A stretch of 64,000 bases of DNA from Burkholderia latens (GTDB lineage: Bacteria > Pseudomonadota > Gammaproteobacteria > Burkholderiales > Burkholderiaceae): contig NZ_CP013437.1 in the NCBI RefSeq assembly GCF_001718795.1, positions 186,001-250,000 on the forward strand, in the 5' to 3' direction. The notes under the pieces were generated by a model. That model was not told where the DNA came from. It ran no database searches and worked only from the letters and a program-made list of their open reading frames with translations. This document shows positions 36,914 through 45,386 of the stretch, piece after piece. A program made the translations under genes and the position numbers. The first letter of the stretch is position 1, and every line of letters begins with the position of its first letter.

Positions 36914-37633
36914 TCAACCGAGCGCGATGTCGTGCAGGTCGATCGAGACGACGAGCGGCTCGGATAGTGCGTGTCCGTCAGGCGCTCGCGGGTAGATGCG
37001 CCGCTTTGTCGGAAAACGGATGCCGGACACGGTCGTGTAGTCGCTGACGTAATGCGCGCCCGGGGTGTTGCCCGCGATTTCGACGTCGTAGTCGAGACGC
37101 CGGATCAGCCCGTCGGATCCGACGTAGATCGCCTGCTCGCGGCTGAACACTTCGAGACCGTCCGGATAGTGGACGCGGATCCTGCGCCACGTTTCGCCCT
37201 GCTCGGTCCAGGTGCCGTCCTCGTCGCAGGTCACGCCGTCCCACGCGAGCACGAACGGTGCGTTCAGATACGTCCACATCGCGCATCCGGCGAAGAACGC
37301 AAGCTGAAGCGCGTCCCAGCCGGTTTCCAGCGTATGCCCGTCGAACGATCGTCGCGGCTCGTCGCGCTGCGCGAGCACACGCCCCGACGCATCGAACAGC
37401 GCGATGCGTTCGCCGGTGAATTCGCTGCGTGCGGCCAGTGCGCCGAGCGGCGCATGCGACGCCCATTGGCGGTCCGTCGCGACCGTGACGGTCGTGTCGT
37501 CCAGCACGCCCGCGTGCCCCTTGAGGCCCCAGAGCGCGCCGCCCTGAACCAGGCGGGCTCGCACCTGCCGAAACTTGCGCCATTGTTCGAGTCCGCCGTG
37601 GGCGTCGATGACGGATTGAGCGATTGCGTTCAT
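36914..37633 (-). CDS. conserved protein of unknown function, 239 aa (paralogue A)
   Basis: Soluble, mostly beta by sequence. It aligns along its full length with the 239-aa product of 38687-39406: HGGLEQWRKFRQVRARLVQG against AGGMDQFMRFSSVSAQLHHT, FFAGCAMWTYLNAPFVLAWD against YFAGYTMWTYLTSPFLLRHD, and YVSDYTTVSGIRFPTKRRIY against YIGDYVDVQGIRMPTRFRIY. The C-terminal third resembles lipoprotein-carrier-like beta sheets (SDGLIRRLDYDVEI). No catalytic motif seen. The ATG overlaps the ADH stop (ATGA). Function unknown, but the tie to ADH suggests a common pathway. Confidence 0.8.
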   Translation of the reverse strand: MNAIAQSVIDAHGGLEQWRKFRQVRARLVQGGALWGLKGHAGVLDDTTVTVATDRQWASHAPLGALAARSEFTGERIALFDASGRVLAQRDEPRRSFDGHTLETGWDALQLAFFAGCAMWTYLNAPFVLAWDGVTCDEDGTWTEQGETWRRIRVHYPDGLEVFSREQAIYVGSDGLIRRLDYDVEIAGNTPGAHYVSDYTTVSGIRFPTKRRIYPRAPDGHALSEPLVVSIDLHDIALG

Positions 37634-38676
37634 GCGGCAACTCCCGTGGACGCGGAATTCATTGTCAGTACCGCGCGGAACCGCACATCCGCACGCATCA
37701 TGCGGTCGTACGCGGCCTGCGCGTGCTCCAGCGGAAACGTCTCGATCATCGGTCGCACGTTTTGCAGCCGAGCGAACGCGAGCGTCTCCTCGTTATCGGT
37801 CACCGTTCCGGTCAGCGCGCCGACGACGGAGCGGCCGCCGAACACGAGGTCGACCGCGTTCACCGCGATCGGCTCGCCGGGCACGGCGACGACGACCAGC
37901 TTGCCGCGCGCGGACAGCCCCGCCACGGTCTCGGCCATCCCCGAGCCGGTCGGCGCCGTGCCGAGCACGACCTTCGCACCGCCCATTGCACGCAGTGCGG
38001 CGGCGACGTCCTCGGCCCGCGCATCGATATAGCGATGCGCACCGAGTTGCGCGGCGAGCGCAGCCTTGTCGGCGCCGCGCGCGATCGCGACGGTGTGGAA
38101 ACCCATCCGGTTCGCAAACTGCACGGCAAGATGGCCGAGGCCGCCCAGGCCGTGGATCGCGACCACGTCACCCGGCCGCGCGCCCGCATTGCGCAGCGCG
38201 TTGAACGTCGTGAGGCCCGCACAGAGCAGCGGCGCCGCTTGCGCCGCGTCGAGATCGTCGGGCACGCGAACGAGGCCGCGCGCTTCGGCCAGCATGATCT
38301 CCGCGTAACCGCCGTCGGTCGTCATCCCGGTGATCACGGGGTTTTCGCAATTCACGGCGTCGCCGTGCCGGCACGCCGAACAGGTACGGTCCTCGCCGGC
38401 AAGAAAGCCGACGCCGACGCGCTGGCCGATCTGCCAGCCTTCGACGCCGTCGCCAAGCGCCTCGACGCGCCCGACGACCTCGTGACCCGGCACGCGCGGC
38501 GGCGCACCGGCCGGCGCCGGGCGTTCGACGGTAGCGCTGTCGGAATGGCAGACACCGCATGCTTCGACGCGGATGCGCACCTGCCCGTATGCGGGCTCCG
38601 GAATCGGCCGCTCGACCAGTTCCAGCTGGCCGGGTGCCTTGACTACCGCCGCGCGGTAGGTCGCTGTATGAGTCAT
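37630..38676 (-). CDS. zinc-dependent alcohol dehydrogenase (AdhP/AdhA type)
   Basis: 348 aa MDR alcohol dehydrogenase. Catalytic zinc ligands: Cys in VEACGVCHSD, His-Glu in VPGHEVVGRV and Cys in PLLCAGLTTF. Rossmann motif AIHGLGGLGHLAVQFANRMG. The structural zinc lobe is incomplete: GEDRTCSACRHGDAVNC has three Cys, and the position of the first of the usual four is Asp. Ribosome site GAGGAAAAC. It sits between the two 239-aa paralogues, 10 bases after one and overlapping the other. Confidence 0.9.
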   Translation of the reverse strand: MTHTATYRAAVVKAPGQLELVERPIPEPAYGQVRIRVEACGVCHSDSATVERPAPAGAPPRVPGHEVVGRVEALGDGVEGWQIGQRVGVGFLAGEDRTCSACRHGDAVNCENPVITGMTTDGGYAEIMLAEARGLVRVPDDLDAAQAAPLLCAGLTTFNALRNAGARPGDVVAIHGLGGLGHLAVQFANRMGFHTVAIARGADKAALAAQLGAHRYIDARAEDVAAALRAMGGAKVVLGTAPTGSGMAETVAGLSARGKLVVVAVPGEPIAVNAVDLVFGGRSVVGALTGTVTDNEETLAFARLQNVRPMIETFPLEHAQAAYDRMMRADVRFRAVLTMNSASTGVAA

Positions 38677-38686
38677 GTTTTCCTCG

Positions 38687-39406
38687 TCACTCGAAACGGA
38701 AGTCGGACAGATCGACGCCGACGATCAGCGGCGCCGGGAGCGCCACGTTCTCCGCGGTCCGCGGATAAATGCGGAAACGCGTCGGCATGCGAATGCCCTG
38801 GACGTCGACGTAATCGCCGATATATCGGGCCGCCGCATTGCGGCCCTGGATGTCGACCTCATAGTCGTGCCGGCGCAGCAGTCCGTCGGCATCGAAGTAG
38901 AACGTCTGCACCGCGCTATGCGTTGCGATCTGCGGCGCAAATTCGACGCGCAGCCGGCGCCATCGCAGTCCGTCGACGATCCACGGCGCGATTTCCCGGC
39001 TCGTTACGCCGTCGTGCCGCAGCAGGAACGGCGACGTCAGGTACGTCCACATCGTGTAGCCGGCAAAGTAGGCCAGCTGTGCGTTGGACCACGGCGTTTC
39101 CATTTCGTAGCCGTCGAACGATGCGCGAGGCGCGTGGAGCGTATCGACCACGCTGCCGTCGGCACGACGGATCTCGACATGCGACGGCGTATAAACCGAG
39201 TGGTCGGTCGTCGGTGCGAACGGCACATGGGATACGCGCTGCTCATGCAACCGCACCGTCACACGTGAATCGGTCAGCACGCCGTCCCGCTTCTTCAGCT
39301 GCCAGATCGCGCCGGTGTGATGCAACTGCGCGGATACGCTGCTGAAACGCATGAATTGGTCCATGCCGCCTGCCGCGCGAATCGCCAGGTCAACCAGATC
39401 TTCCAT
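38687..39406 (-). CDS. conserved protein of unknown function, 239 aa (paralogue B)
   Basis: Full-length paralogue of the 36914-37633 product and exactly the same length. Shared blocks are MWTYLTSPFLLRHDGVTSRE, WRRLRVEFAPQIATHS, FYFDADGLLRRHDYEVDIQG and GIRMPTRFRIYPR. Soluble, no signal peptide, no known motif. AGGATTACAA precedes the ATG. It probably arose by tandem duplication with an ADH gene caught between the copies. Confidence 0.8.
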   Translation of the reverse strand: MEDLVDLAIRAAGGMDQFMRFSSVSAQLHHTGAIWQLKKRDGVLTDSRVTVRLHEQRVSHVPFAPTTDHSVYTPSHVEIRRADGSVVDTLHAPRASFDGYEMETPWSNAQLAYFAGYTMWTYLTSPFLLRHDGVTSREIAPWIVDGLRWRRLRVEFAPQIATHSAVQTFYFDADGLLRRHDYEVDIQGRNAAARYIGDYVDVQGIRMPTRFRIYPRTAENVALPAPLIVGVDLSDFRFE

Positions 39407-39504
39407 TTGTAATCCTGATCAATCGGACAGTATCTTCTTCGTCCTTTCATTGTGCGTGGCTACCGGCGGCGCGCCGCCGTGCTCCGTCTTTTTCGCGTGC
39501 GTGC

Positions 39505-40359
39505 TCAGCCGGCGCGCGTGCCGACGAACGCCGCGATATGTTTCGCGCAAGCCACCGGATACTCGAGCTGCGGCCCGTGTCCGGTGCGCGGCAGCGTCAC
39601 GACATGCAGCGTCGGCAGCTGGCCGCTGAGTGCGTACCAGTTCTCGACCGGAAACACGATGTCGTGATCGCCGCCGACATGGAGAACCGGAATCGGCGTC
39701 GACCTGAGCGCATCGAGCACGGCGTCGACCGGGAAGGCCGGATTCCGCGGACCGTCTCCAACCTGCTGCCCCGCCCATTCGACCGGCACGGCCGGGCTCG
39801 GATCGAGCGTGCGTTGCGCGATCCGGGCAGCGGATTGCTCGGCGGCCGCACGGCTCGCGGGCGACGACGGCTCGAAAAACAGCGTGACGAAGTCCTCGAA
39901 GTCGTTTTCGCGCTTCGCCATCGTGTAGAACAGCTGCTCGCCTGGCTTGACCAGCGGCCCAGGTGGCGTGGTCGCGATCAGCACGGCATGCGTGACCAGC
40001 TGCGGCGCCGTCGCAACCACGATCTGAGCGGCCATGCCGCCGACCGACCATCCGCCGATGACGGCTTTGCCGAGCTTCAACGCGACGATCAGGTCGATCG
40101 CGTCCTTTGCGAGCGATGCGGGATGGTACGTGCGCTCACCGGTGGACTGCCCGAGCCCGCTATAGTCGAAAATCGTGACCTGGAATCCTTGTTCGACGAG
40201 ACTGTCGAGGAACAACGGATCCCACGTGTCCATGGTTCCGCGAAAGCGCACGCACAGCACGAGCGGCGTTCCGGCGCCGAACGTCCGATATGCGAGGCGC
40301 CGCCCGTCGACGTCGACGAATTGCGTTTTCGCGCCAAGGCTGGAATTGTCGTCAGCCAT
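39505..40359 (-). CDS. alpha/beta hydrolase
   Basis: 284 aa. Core pattern VDGRRLAYRTFGAGTPLVLC, VTIFDYSGLGQSTGE, nucleophile elbow IGGWSVGGMAAQI (Ser), acid in VLHVGGDHDIVFPVEN and His in LPRTGHGPQLEYP. The oxyanion segment is VRFRGTMDTWDP. Related to the prolyl-aminopeptidase/BioH-like hydrolases; substrate unknown. AGGAGAAGTG precedes the ATG; a GTG one codon earlier is possible. First gene of the minus-strand operon that runs to 33578. Confidence 0.87.
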   Translation of the reverse strand: MADDNSSLGAKTQFVDVDGRRLAYRTFGAGTPLVLCVRFRGTMDTWDPLFLDSLVEQGFQVTIFDYSGLGQSTGERTYHPASLAKDAIDLIVALKLGKAVIGGWSVGGMAAQIVVATAPQLVTHAVLIATTPPGPLVKPGEQLFYTMAKRENDFEDFVTLFFEPSSPASRAAAEQSAARIAQRTLDPSPAVPVEWAGQQVGDGPRNPAFPVDAVLDALRSTPIPVLHVGGDHDIVFPVENWYALSGQLPTLHVVTLPRTGHGPQLEYPVACAKHIAAFVGTRAG

Positions 40360-40464
40360 CACTTCTCCTGTCGTTTGAAACGAAACCTTGTCGTGAACAC
40401 GCGCGATCGCGATGACGGGCGCTCGCGCGAAGTCGTGCTGCCGACATGCTTTTGTGCCAATCCT

Positions 40465-40833
40465 TCAGCATCGCGCAAGCGCCCGCATCAGCCACTGAAC
40501 GAGCTCGCGCGGATCGAACGGCTTCTCCAGCACGCACATTGCGCCGAGCCGTCGCGCTTCGAGCAGACGTCGCGCGCTCGGATGCGCGGTCACGAAGATG
40601 ACGGGCACATCGCAACGCCCCGCCCGCAAACACGCAAGCAATTCGATGCCCGACATGCGCTGCATCTGGATGTCGCACACGATGCAATGCAGCGGTCCGC
40701 TTCTTCCCTGTTCGAGAAACGCTTCGGCCGACGCATACAGCCTCACGCGAACGCCCATCGAACGCACGAGCGATTCCAGCGACTGTCTCATCGCCATTTC
40801 ATCGTCGATGATGCAAACCGTCTTGTCGTGCAC
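40465..40833 (-). CDS. single-domain response regulator (receiver only)
   Basis: 122 aa CheY-like receiver: acidic pocket VCIIDDEMAMRQ, phospho-acceptor Asp in CIVCDIQMQRMSG, Thr in VIFVTAHPSARR and Lys in CVLEKPFDPRE. No output domain. Receiver sequence begins right after a GTG at 40833, preceded by GCGAGA; an in-frame ATG 75 bases upstream would add Arg-rich residues unlike the family. Closely resembles the receiver of FixJ-type regulators, such as the one at 43070-43723, so it may divert phosphate from the same kinase. Confidence 0.8.
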   Translation of the reverse strand: MHDKTVCIIDDEMAMRQSLESLVRSMGVRVRLYASAEAFLEQGRSGPLHCIVCDIQMQRMSGIELLACLRAGRCDVPVIFVTAHPSARRLLEARRLGAMCVLEKPFDPRELVQWLMRALARC

Positions 40834-40971
40834 TGAGTGTCTCGCGTGACGCCGCGCCTGCCGGCGGAGCCGGCAACGCAACCGGATTTCGGACAGCGTA
40901 TCGGCCATCCCGGGCCGCGACAATCATGCCGAGGTATGGTGCCGCCCATACCGGCCGCGTCCGTTCGCACT

Positions 40972-41418
40972 TCACGCGTCGTCGGCATCGCGTGACCTGG
41001 CGGGCGCGACGGCCGCCGCATGGATCATCCGGTCCCAGTTGCACGGAACGGTGCGGCCGCGGCCGCGCGGCCGATAGACGCGATCGCCGCGATTGATCGG
41101 CGCGCCCGTCAACACGCAGCGCGACGCCGTCCGCGCGGTCACGCAGTGCCATATCTGTTCGCCGAAATGCCCGAACAGCGGATCGCTCCAGCGTACGCTG
41201 ACCGACGTCGCGGACAGAATCTCGACGATCCTGATCCGCGCGGCTACGGGCGCCGCAGCGTCGCCCGCCCCATCGCCGCGTATGCCGCGCGCACGCCGCC
41301 GGCGCCTGCCGGCCGCGCCCGACAAGCCGTCGCGTGCGCCCGGCATTCTCGATGGATCGAGCAAGCGAAGCAGCGCGCCTTCGAACAGATCGTCATTTGC
41401 AAACGTTGGCTGTGTCAT
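40972..41418 (-). CDS. DUF3331 protein
   Basis: 148 aa. VEILSATSVSVRWSDPLFGH, then FGEQIWHCVTARTASRCVLT and GAPINRGDRVYRPRGRGRTV match DUF3331 as I know it from Burkholderia. The conserved Cys residues (IWHC, RCVL, VPCN) and His hint at a small zinc or redox fold, which is inference. A low-complexity Arg/Gly patch (AAGRRRRRARGIRGDG) sits in the N-terminal third. Start MTQPTFANDD with GAGGGGAAC further upstream. Confidence 0.8.
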   Translation of the reverse strand: MTQPTFANDDLFEGALLRLLDPSRMPGARDGLSGAAGRRRRRARGIRGDGAGDAAAPVAARIRIVEILSATSVSVRWSDPLFGHFGEQIWHCVTARTASRCVLTGAPINRGDRVYRPRGRGRTVPCNWDRMIHAAAVAPARSRDADDA

Positions 41419-41878
41419 ATCTACCGTTCCCCTCGCATCGAACGCGCATCTGTGGCGAATACGATCGGCGGATCCTGCCGCCGGAGCCGCGAACCTTGCT
41501 GCCTCGCGTAGCGTTGCGCCGCATGCTTGATTCACGTTGAAGCGCAGTCTAGTGGAACGAATTTCGGCCCTCCATCAGCCTGTGGTCGATGCGCGCTCAT
41601 ACCAAGGTGTGCACCGCTGCACCTGCCCGGCAACGATTGATCGCACCAGGCGATTCACGCCAAGCAACAGTCGACCATCTGCCTTATAGTTGCAGCTGCA
41701 TCGAACGCGCTCCCAACGCGGGCGTCCATCGTCCCGGTGCGTCAGATGCTTCACTTACGTCATCCGGTTTCGCGCATCGCGCGAAATCCAGCGCGAGCAC
41801 TTCGTCCCCATGCCCACGTCCGCACTCGTCACGCTCGCCCCGCTCCCCGGCGCCCATTCCGCGGAAAGCGAGCTTTTC
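41419..41878. other. intergenic region between DUF3331 and the FixL-like kinase
   Basis: About 460 bases between divergent genes. It is less GC-rich than its surroundings in parts, with CCTTATAGTTGCAG near 41678 as a possible -10 region. No -24/-12 element, repeat or hairpin with T-tract was found. The first 69 bases before 41879 could be coding if the kinase starts at 41810. Confidence 0.4.
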
Positions 41879-43051
41879 ATGTCGGCGCCGATCCCGATCC
41901 TGATCGAGGACTGGTCGCGCGTCTATCGGGCGGTGAACGAGCTGCGCAGCGGCGGCATCGTCGATATCGACCGCTATTTCGACGAGCATCCGCAGGCCGT
42001 CGCGAACCTTCGCGCATTGCACGCGTTCGTCGCCGCCAACGACGCGGTCGTGAGCCTCTTCGAAGCGGACTCGAAAGAGCATTTCCTGCAGCATGCGCAG
42101 ATACTGTTGCCGGCGGACCGGCTCAGCAACAGCGCGGTACTGCGCGCGATCTTCGAGAACCGCCCGTCCTGCCAGGGTGAACGCACGCTGGTCACGTTCA
42201 AGGGCCGCCGCGTGCCGATCGTGTGGCGCTGCTCGCTGCCCAGGCACGAGGACGGTTACCGGCGGCTGCATTTCTATGCGTTCGACGTGACCGAGCAGAA
42301 GGAAAACGACGACAGGCTCAACGCATTGCGCGCCGAGGCGGCGCGTGCGGCGCGCGTTTCGCTGTTCGGCGAGATGTCGGCGTCGATCCTGCATGAAGTC
42401 AGCCAGCCGCTGTCGGCGGCCGGTTCGGCGGCGGAAGCCGCGTTGCGCTGGCTCGTACGCGACGAGCCCGACATCGCCGAAGCCTCGGCCGCGATCGCAC
42501 AGGCGGCGCGCTGGGCGCGCGACGCGACGGAGATATGCCGCAAGATCCGCGGCTTCGTGGGCAAGGCGCCGGTCAAATGCGTCGACTTCGCGGCCGCCGA
42601 CGCGGTGCACGCCGCGTTGTTCCTGGTCGCACCCGAAGCGGCTGCGCGAGACGTTCGCGTCGACAGCGCGATCGATCCGGACGCGCACGTCTTCGCCGAT
42701 CCGCTGCAAGTCCAGCAAGTACTCGCGAACCTGCTGATGAACGGCATCCAGGCGATCGAAAGCGGCCCGTCGCGCGAGCGAACGCTGACGGTATCGGTCA
42801 CGCAGGATGGATCCGATGTCGTGTTCGACGTGCGCGACACCGGGCCCGGCATCGAGCAGCACTCGATCGATCAGCTTTTCCAGCCGTTTTTCACGAGCAA
42901 GCCCGACGGCATGGGGATGGGCCTCACGATCGCCCGGTCGATCGTCGATGCGCACAACGGACGAATCTGGGCGCGCGGCGAACCGGGCGCCGGCTGTTGC
43001 TTTTCGTTCGCCCTTCCCGCGCATCGGCCGGCAGCGAACGTCACCGCATGA
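41879..43051 (+). CDS. FixL/NtrB-like sensor histidine kinase
   Basis: About 390 aa, no membrane segment. PAS-like domain at about residues 45-140 (VVSLFEADSKEHFLQ to HFYAFDVTEQKEND). Phosphoacceptor region SLFGEMSASILHEVSQPLSA, then HATPase_c with LANLLMNGIQAIESG, DTGPGIEQH and KPDGMGMGLTIARSIVDAHN. The M-x-S-I-L-H-E-V-x-Q-P-L pattern is that of FixL/DctB-type HPK4 kinases. The PAS has no clear heme His. The start at 41879 has AGCGAG in front; an in-frame ATG at 41810 is the alternative. Partner: the convergent FixJ-like regulator at 43070-43723. Confidence 0.9.
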   Translation: MSAPIPILIEDWSRVYRAVNELRSGGIVDIDRYFDEHPQAVANLRALHAFVAANDAVVSLFEADSKEHFLQHAQILLPADRLSNSAVLRAIFENRPSCQGERTLVTFKGRRVPIVWRCSLPRHEDGYRRLHFYAFDVTEQKENDDRLNALRAEAARAARVSLFGEMSASILHEVSQPLSAAGSAAEAALRWLVRDEPDIAEASAAIAQAARWARDATEICRKIRGFVGKAPVKCVDFAAADAVHAALFLVAPEAAARDVRVDSAIDPDAHVFADPLQVQQVLANLLMNGIQAIESGPSRERTLTVSVTQDGSDVVFDVRDTGPGIEQHSIDQLFQPFFTSKPDGMGMGLTIARSIVDAHNGRIWARGEPGAGCCFSFALPAHRPAANVTA

Positions 43052-43069
43052 CGGCCGAGCCGCGCGGCG

Positions 43070-43723
43070 TCATGTCGACAGCGGCACGCCGATTGCCTCG
43101 GACTTGCGCACGAGATCGGCGAGCGACGACGCGTTCATCTTGCGCATCACCGATGCGCGATGCTGCTTGATCGTAATCACGCTCAAGCCGAGGTGCGACG
43201 CGATCTGCTTGTTCAGCGCGCCGCTGACGACGTAAGCCAGCACTTCGCGTTCACGGCGGGTCAGCAGCTCGAACAATTGCTGCAGTTCGTGGCGCGTGTC
43301 GTTGCGCATGCGCCGTGCCGCATCGAGCGACAGCGCGAGATTCACCGCGTCGATCAGCTCCTGATCGGTGAAGGGCTTGACCAGAAAATCGACCGCACCG
43401 CCTTTCAGCGCCTTGCGACAGACTTCGACGTCTGCGAACCCGGTGATGACGACGATCGGAATCGGCGGCCGGTCCTGCGCCTGCTGAAACATCAGCCCGC
43501 TCTCGCCGCGCAGGCGCACGTCGAGCAGCAGGCAGCTCGTGACGTTCTCCGACCGGGCCGCACGCAACTCCGCGGTACTCGCGAACGTCACCACACGCAA
43601 GCCCATCGATCGCAACAGCGTATCGAGCGATGCGCGCATGGCCGGATCGTCGTCGACGACGTACACCACCGCTGCCGAATCGTCTTTCGTCGCTGCATCT
43701 GACATATCCTGCGCCCCAAACAT
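43070..43723 (-). CDS. FixJ-family response regulator
   Basis: 217 aa. Receiver: VVYVVDDDPAMRASLDTLLR, Asp in CLLLDVRLRGESG, Thr in VVITGFADVEV, Lys in FLVKPFTDQEL. The LuxR-type HTH is LLTRREREVLAYVVSGALNK then QIASHLGLSVITIKQHRASV. Start at MFGAQDM (43723) or MSDAATKDD six codons later. It converges with the FixL-like kinase at 18 bases; in rhizobia and Burkholderia such pairs respond to redox or oxygen. Its targets here are unknown. Confidence 0.9.
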   Translation of the reverse strand: MFGAQDMSDAATKDDSAAVVYVVDDDPAMRASLDTLLRSMGLRVVTFASTAELRAARSENVTSCLLLDVRLRGESGLMFQQAQDRPPIPIVVITGFADVEVCRKALKGGAVDFLVKPFTDQELIDAVNLALSLDAARRMRNDTRHELQQLFELLTRREREVLAYVVSGALNKQIASHLGLSVITIKQHRASVMRKMNASSLADLVRKSEAIGVPLST

Positions 43724-44119
43724 CCATTCAGTTTCCGCTCATCGTCGCGAACCGCCTGTCGCGCGACACGACGGCGACGGCATTCGGCTTCCCGTCGGAC
43801 TGCGGGCGGCACGCAGGGGCCGCGGGTCGGCCCATGACCCTATGCATGCCTGCGCTGCCGGCAAACGGCACGCGCAGCGCGTACGCGCGACTCACGCGGA
43901 CGATGCCGCGCGGACGCGCTGTATGAGGCGATGTCGTGAAAACGTCGACTGCCGCGCGCGCGACCCGTTGCCGACGAGTCCTCGTCGGTCCGGCATGCCG
44001 GACCCGGCGCCCCCCGACAGAGAACATTCTATTGACGATGGCCGTGCGCGGAGGGACGCAGTTCCCTCGTTTCGGGCCATGATGCTGCAGTGCGCAATGC
44101 GGTGGCGGCTGCGGGCCGC
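43724..44119. other. intergenic region with two perfect palindromes
   Basis: About 396 bases downstream of the GlxA-type gene and upstream of fixJ-like. It holds CCGACGAG-TC-CTCGTCGG (43971-43988) running into GGTCCGGCATGCCGGACC (43987-44004). No T-tract follows on either strand. No gene could be supported. Confidence 0.5.
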
Positions 44120-45079
44120 CTAGTCGGTGCCGGCCGGTTCCGCCTTGCGCTGGCGGCGCAACGCCTGCGGCGGCTCGCCGAACGCGCGCACGAACGAACG
44201 CCTCATCCGCTCGGGATCGGCGTAACCCGTTTCGCGCGCGATCGTGTCGATGGTCCACGACGAACTCGTCACGAAATCCCGCGCCGTTTCAAGCCTGATG
44301 CGCTCGACCGCCTTTGCGGGCGTCAAGCCGGTTTCATCCTTGAATCGGCGCGTAAACTGACGCTTGCTCATCCTGGCCACGTCGGCCAGCTTGTCGACGG
44401 TCAGGTCGGTGCCGAGATTCGCCCGGATATGCGTGATGACGTCGTGGATCCGATTCGTACGCGCCGGATGCTCGATCAGCACGGAGGACTGCGGCTGCAA
44501 TCCCGAACGTCTCCAGCGCTCGAGCACCAGATCCTTCGCTACCTGGTGCGCGATGTCCGGGCCGAGGTCCTCCTCGAGCATCGCGAGCGCCATGTCGATG
44601 GCCGTACTCATCCCTGCCGAGCTCCAGACGTTGCCGTCGCGAACGAAGATGCAGTCGCGCTCCACCGTGACGGCCGGGTAGCCGTTCTGGAACCGGTCGA
44701 GAAACGCCCAATGTGTCGTTGCACGGCGCCCGTCCAGCAGCCCCGTATCGGCCAGCAGAAACGCACCGAGGCAAATCGACGCCAGCCGCTCGACCTTGCC
44801 GGACAGCTCCAGCAGCAGTTCGCGCATGCTGTCCGTGACCCGCGGCGGGGGCGTCGACAGCGACGCGCCGACGAACACCGTATGCAGATCCGACAGCCGC
44901 GCCGGCTCGGTCGACGCGGAAATGCCGAACGATGCCGCGACCGGCCCGCCATCTTCGGAGATCACGCTGACTTCATACAGCGAACGGCCCGCACGCAAAT
45001 TGGCGATGTCGAACACGGACAATGCGAGCAGACTCATCACCTGAAACTGCGGGACGAGAACGAGCCCAATGCGACGCAT
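44120..45079 (-). CDS. GlxA-type transcriptional regulator (DJ-1/PfpI + AraC HTH)
   Basis: 319 aa. N-terminal class I amidotransferase-like sensing domain ([20 protein letters not shown], elbow [28 protein letters not shown]). C-terminal double HTH of the AraC/XylS type ([20 protein letters not shown], then [20 protein letters not shown] and FGEPPQALR). These regulators typically activate a neighbouring catabolic or transport operon. GTGAGGTCAGT precedes the ATG. Divergent from the MHS symporter with 307 bases between, so that operon is its likely target. Confidence 0.9.
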   Translation of the reverse strand: MRRIGLVLVPQFQVMSLLALSVFDIANLRAGRSLYEVSVISEDGGPVAASFGISASTEPARLSDLHTVFVGASLSTPPPRVTDSMRELLLELSGKVERLASICLGAFLLADTGLLDGRRATTHWAFLDRFQNGYPAVTVERDCIFVRDGNVWSSAGMSTAIDMALAMLEEDLGPDIAHQVAKDLVLERWRRSGLQPQSSVLIEHPARTNRIHDVITHIRANLGTDLTVDKLADVARMSKRQFTRRFKDETGLTPAKAVERIRLETARDFVTSSSWTIDTIARETGYADPERMRRSFVRAFGEPPQALRRQRKAEPAGTD

Positions 45080-45097
45080 ACTGACCTCACGCGAATC

Positions 45098-45125
45098 GGC
45101 CTCGCCAACGCGTACGGGCGAGGCC
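45098..45125. promoter_or_regulatory. inverted repeat in the glxA-like leader
   Basis: GGCCTCGCC-N10-GGCGAGGCC, a perfect 9-bp inverted repeat 20 bases upstream of the regulator's ATG. Could be an operator or an RNA hairpin. Confidence 0.45.
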
Positions 45126-45258
45126 GGGACAGACGAAAGAAGCCGGGCATGCGGCGGCGGAAGGCGGCATGCCGGCAGGCACGCTCGCGATGCTACAGGA
45201 TTTTCGCGACTGACAAGAATGGCGCACGCGTGCGGCCACGAACGGAACGCCCGCGCCC

Positions 45259-45283
45259 GATTGATAACCAATCAACATCAATC
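45259..45283. promoter_or_regulatory. inverted repeat in the symporter promoter region
   Basis: GATTGAT-N11-ATCAATC, AT-rich against the background and about 105 bases before the symporter ATG. A good candidate operator for the divergent AraC-type regulator. Confidence 0.45.
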
Positions 45284-45386
45284 GATCCAAAATTCGCACT
45301 TATCGTTTCCGCGTCGCCGCGCGAACATTGCCGAAACGACAAACAACGGCTCCCCGCGCATTTCACGATTTCCTGGAGACACCCTG

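Noticed and set aside
39460..39500. GGCGGCGCGCCGCC palindrome upstream of paralogue B as a terminator
   Set aside because: The T-run on the plus strand starts too far from the stem, and there is no plus-strand gene before it; on the minus strand there is no T-tract.
43866..43880. CGGCACG-CGCA-GCGC, a partial sigma-54 match
   Set aside because: The -12 half lacks both T residues and no gene starts in the correct direction nearby.
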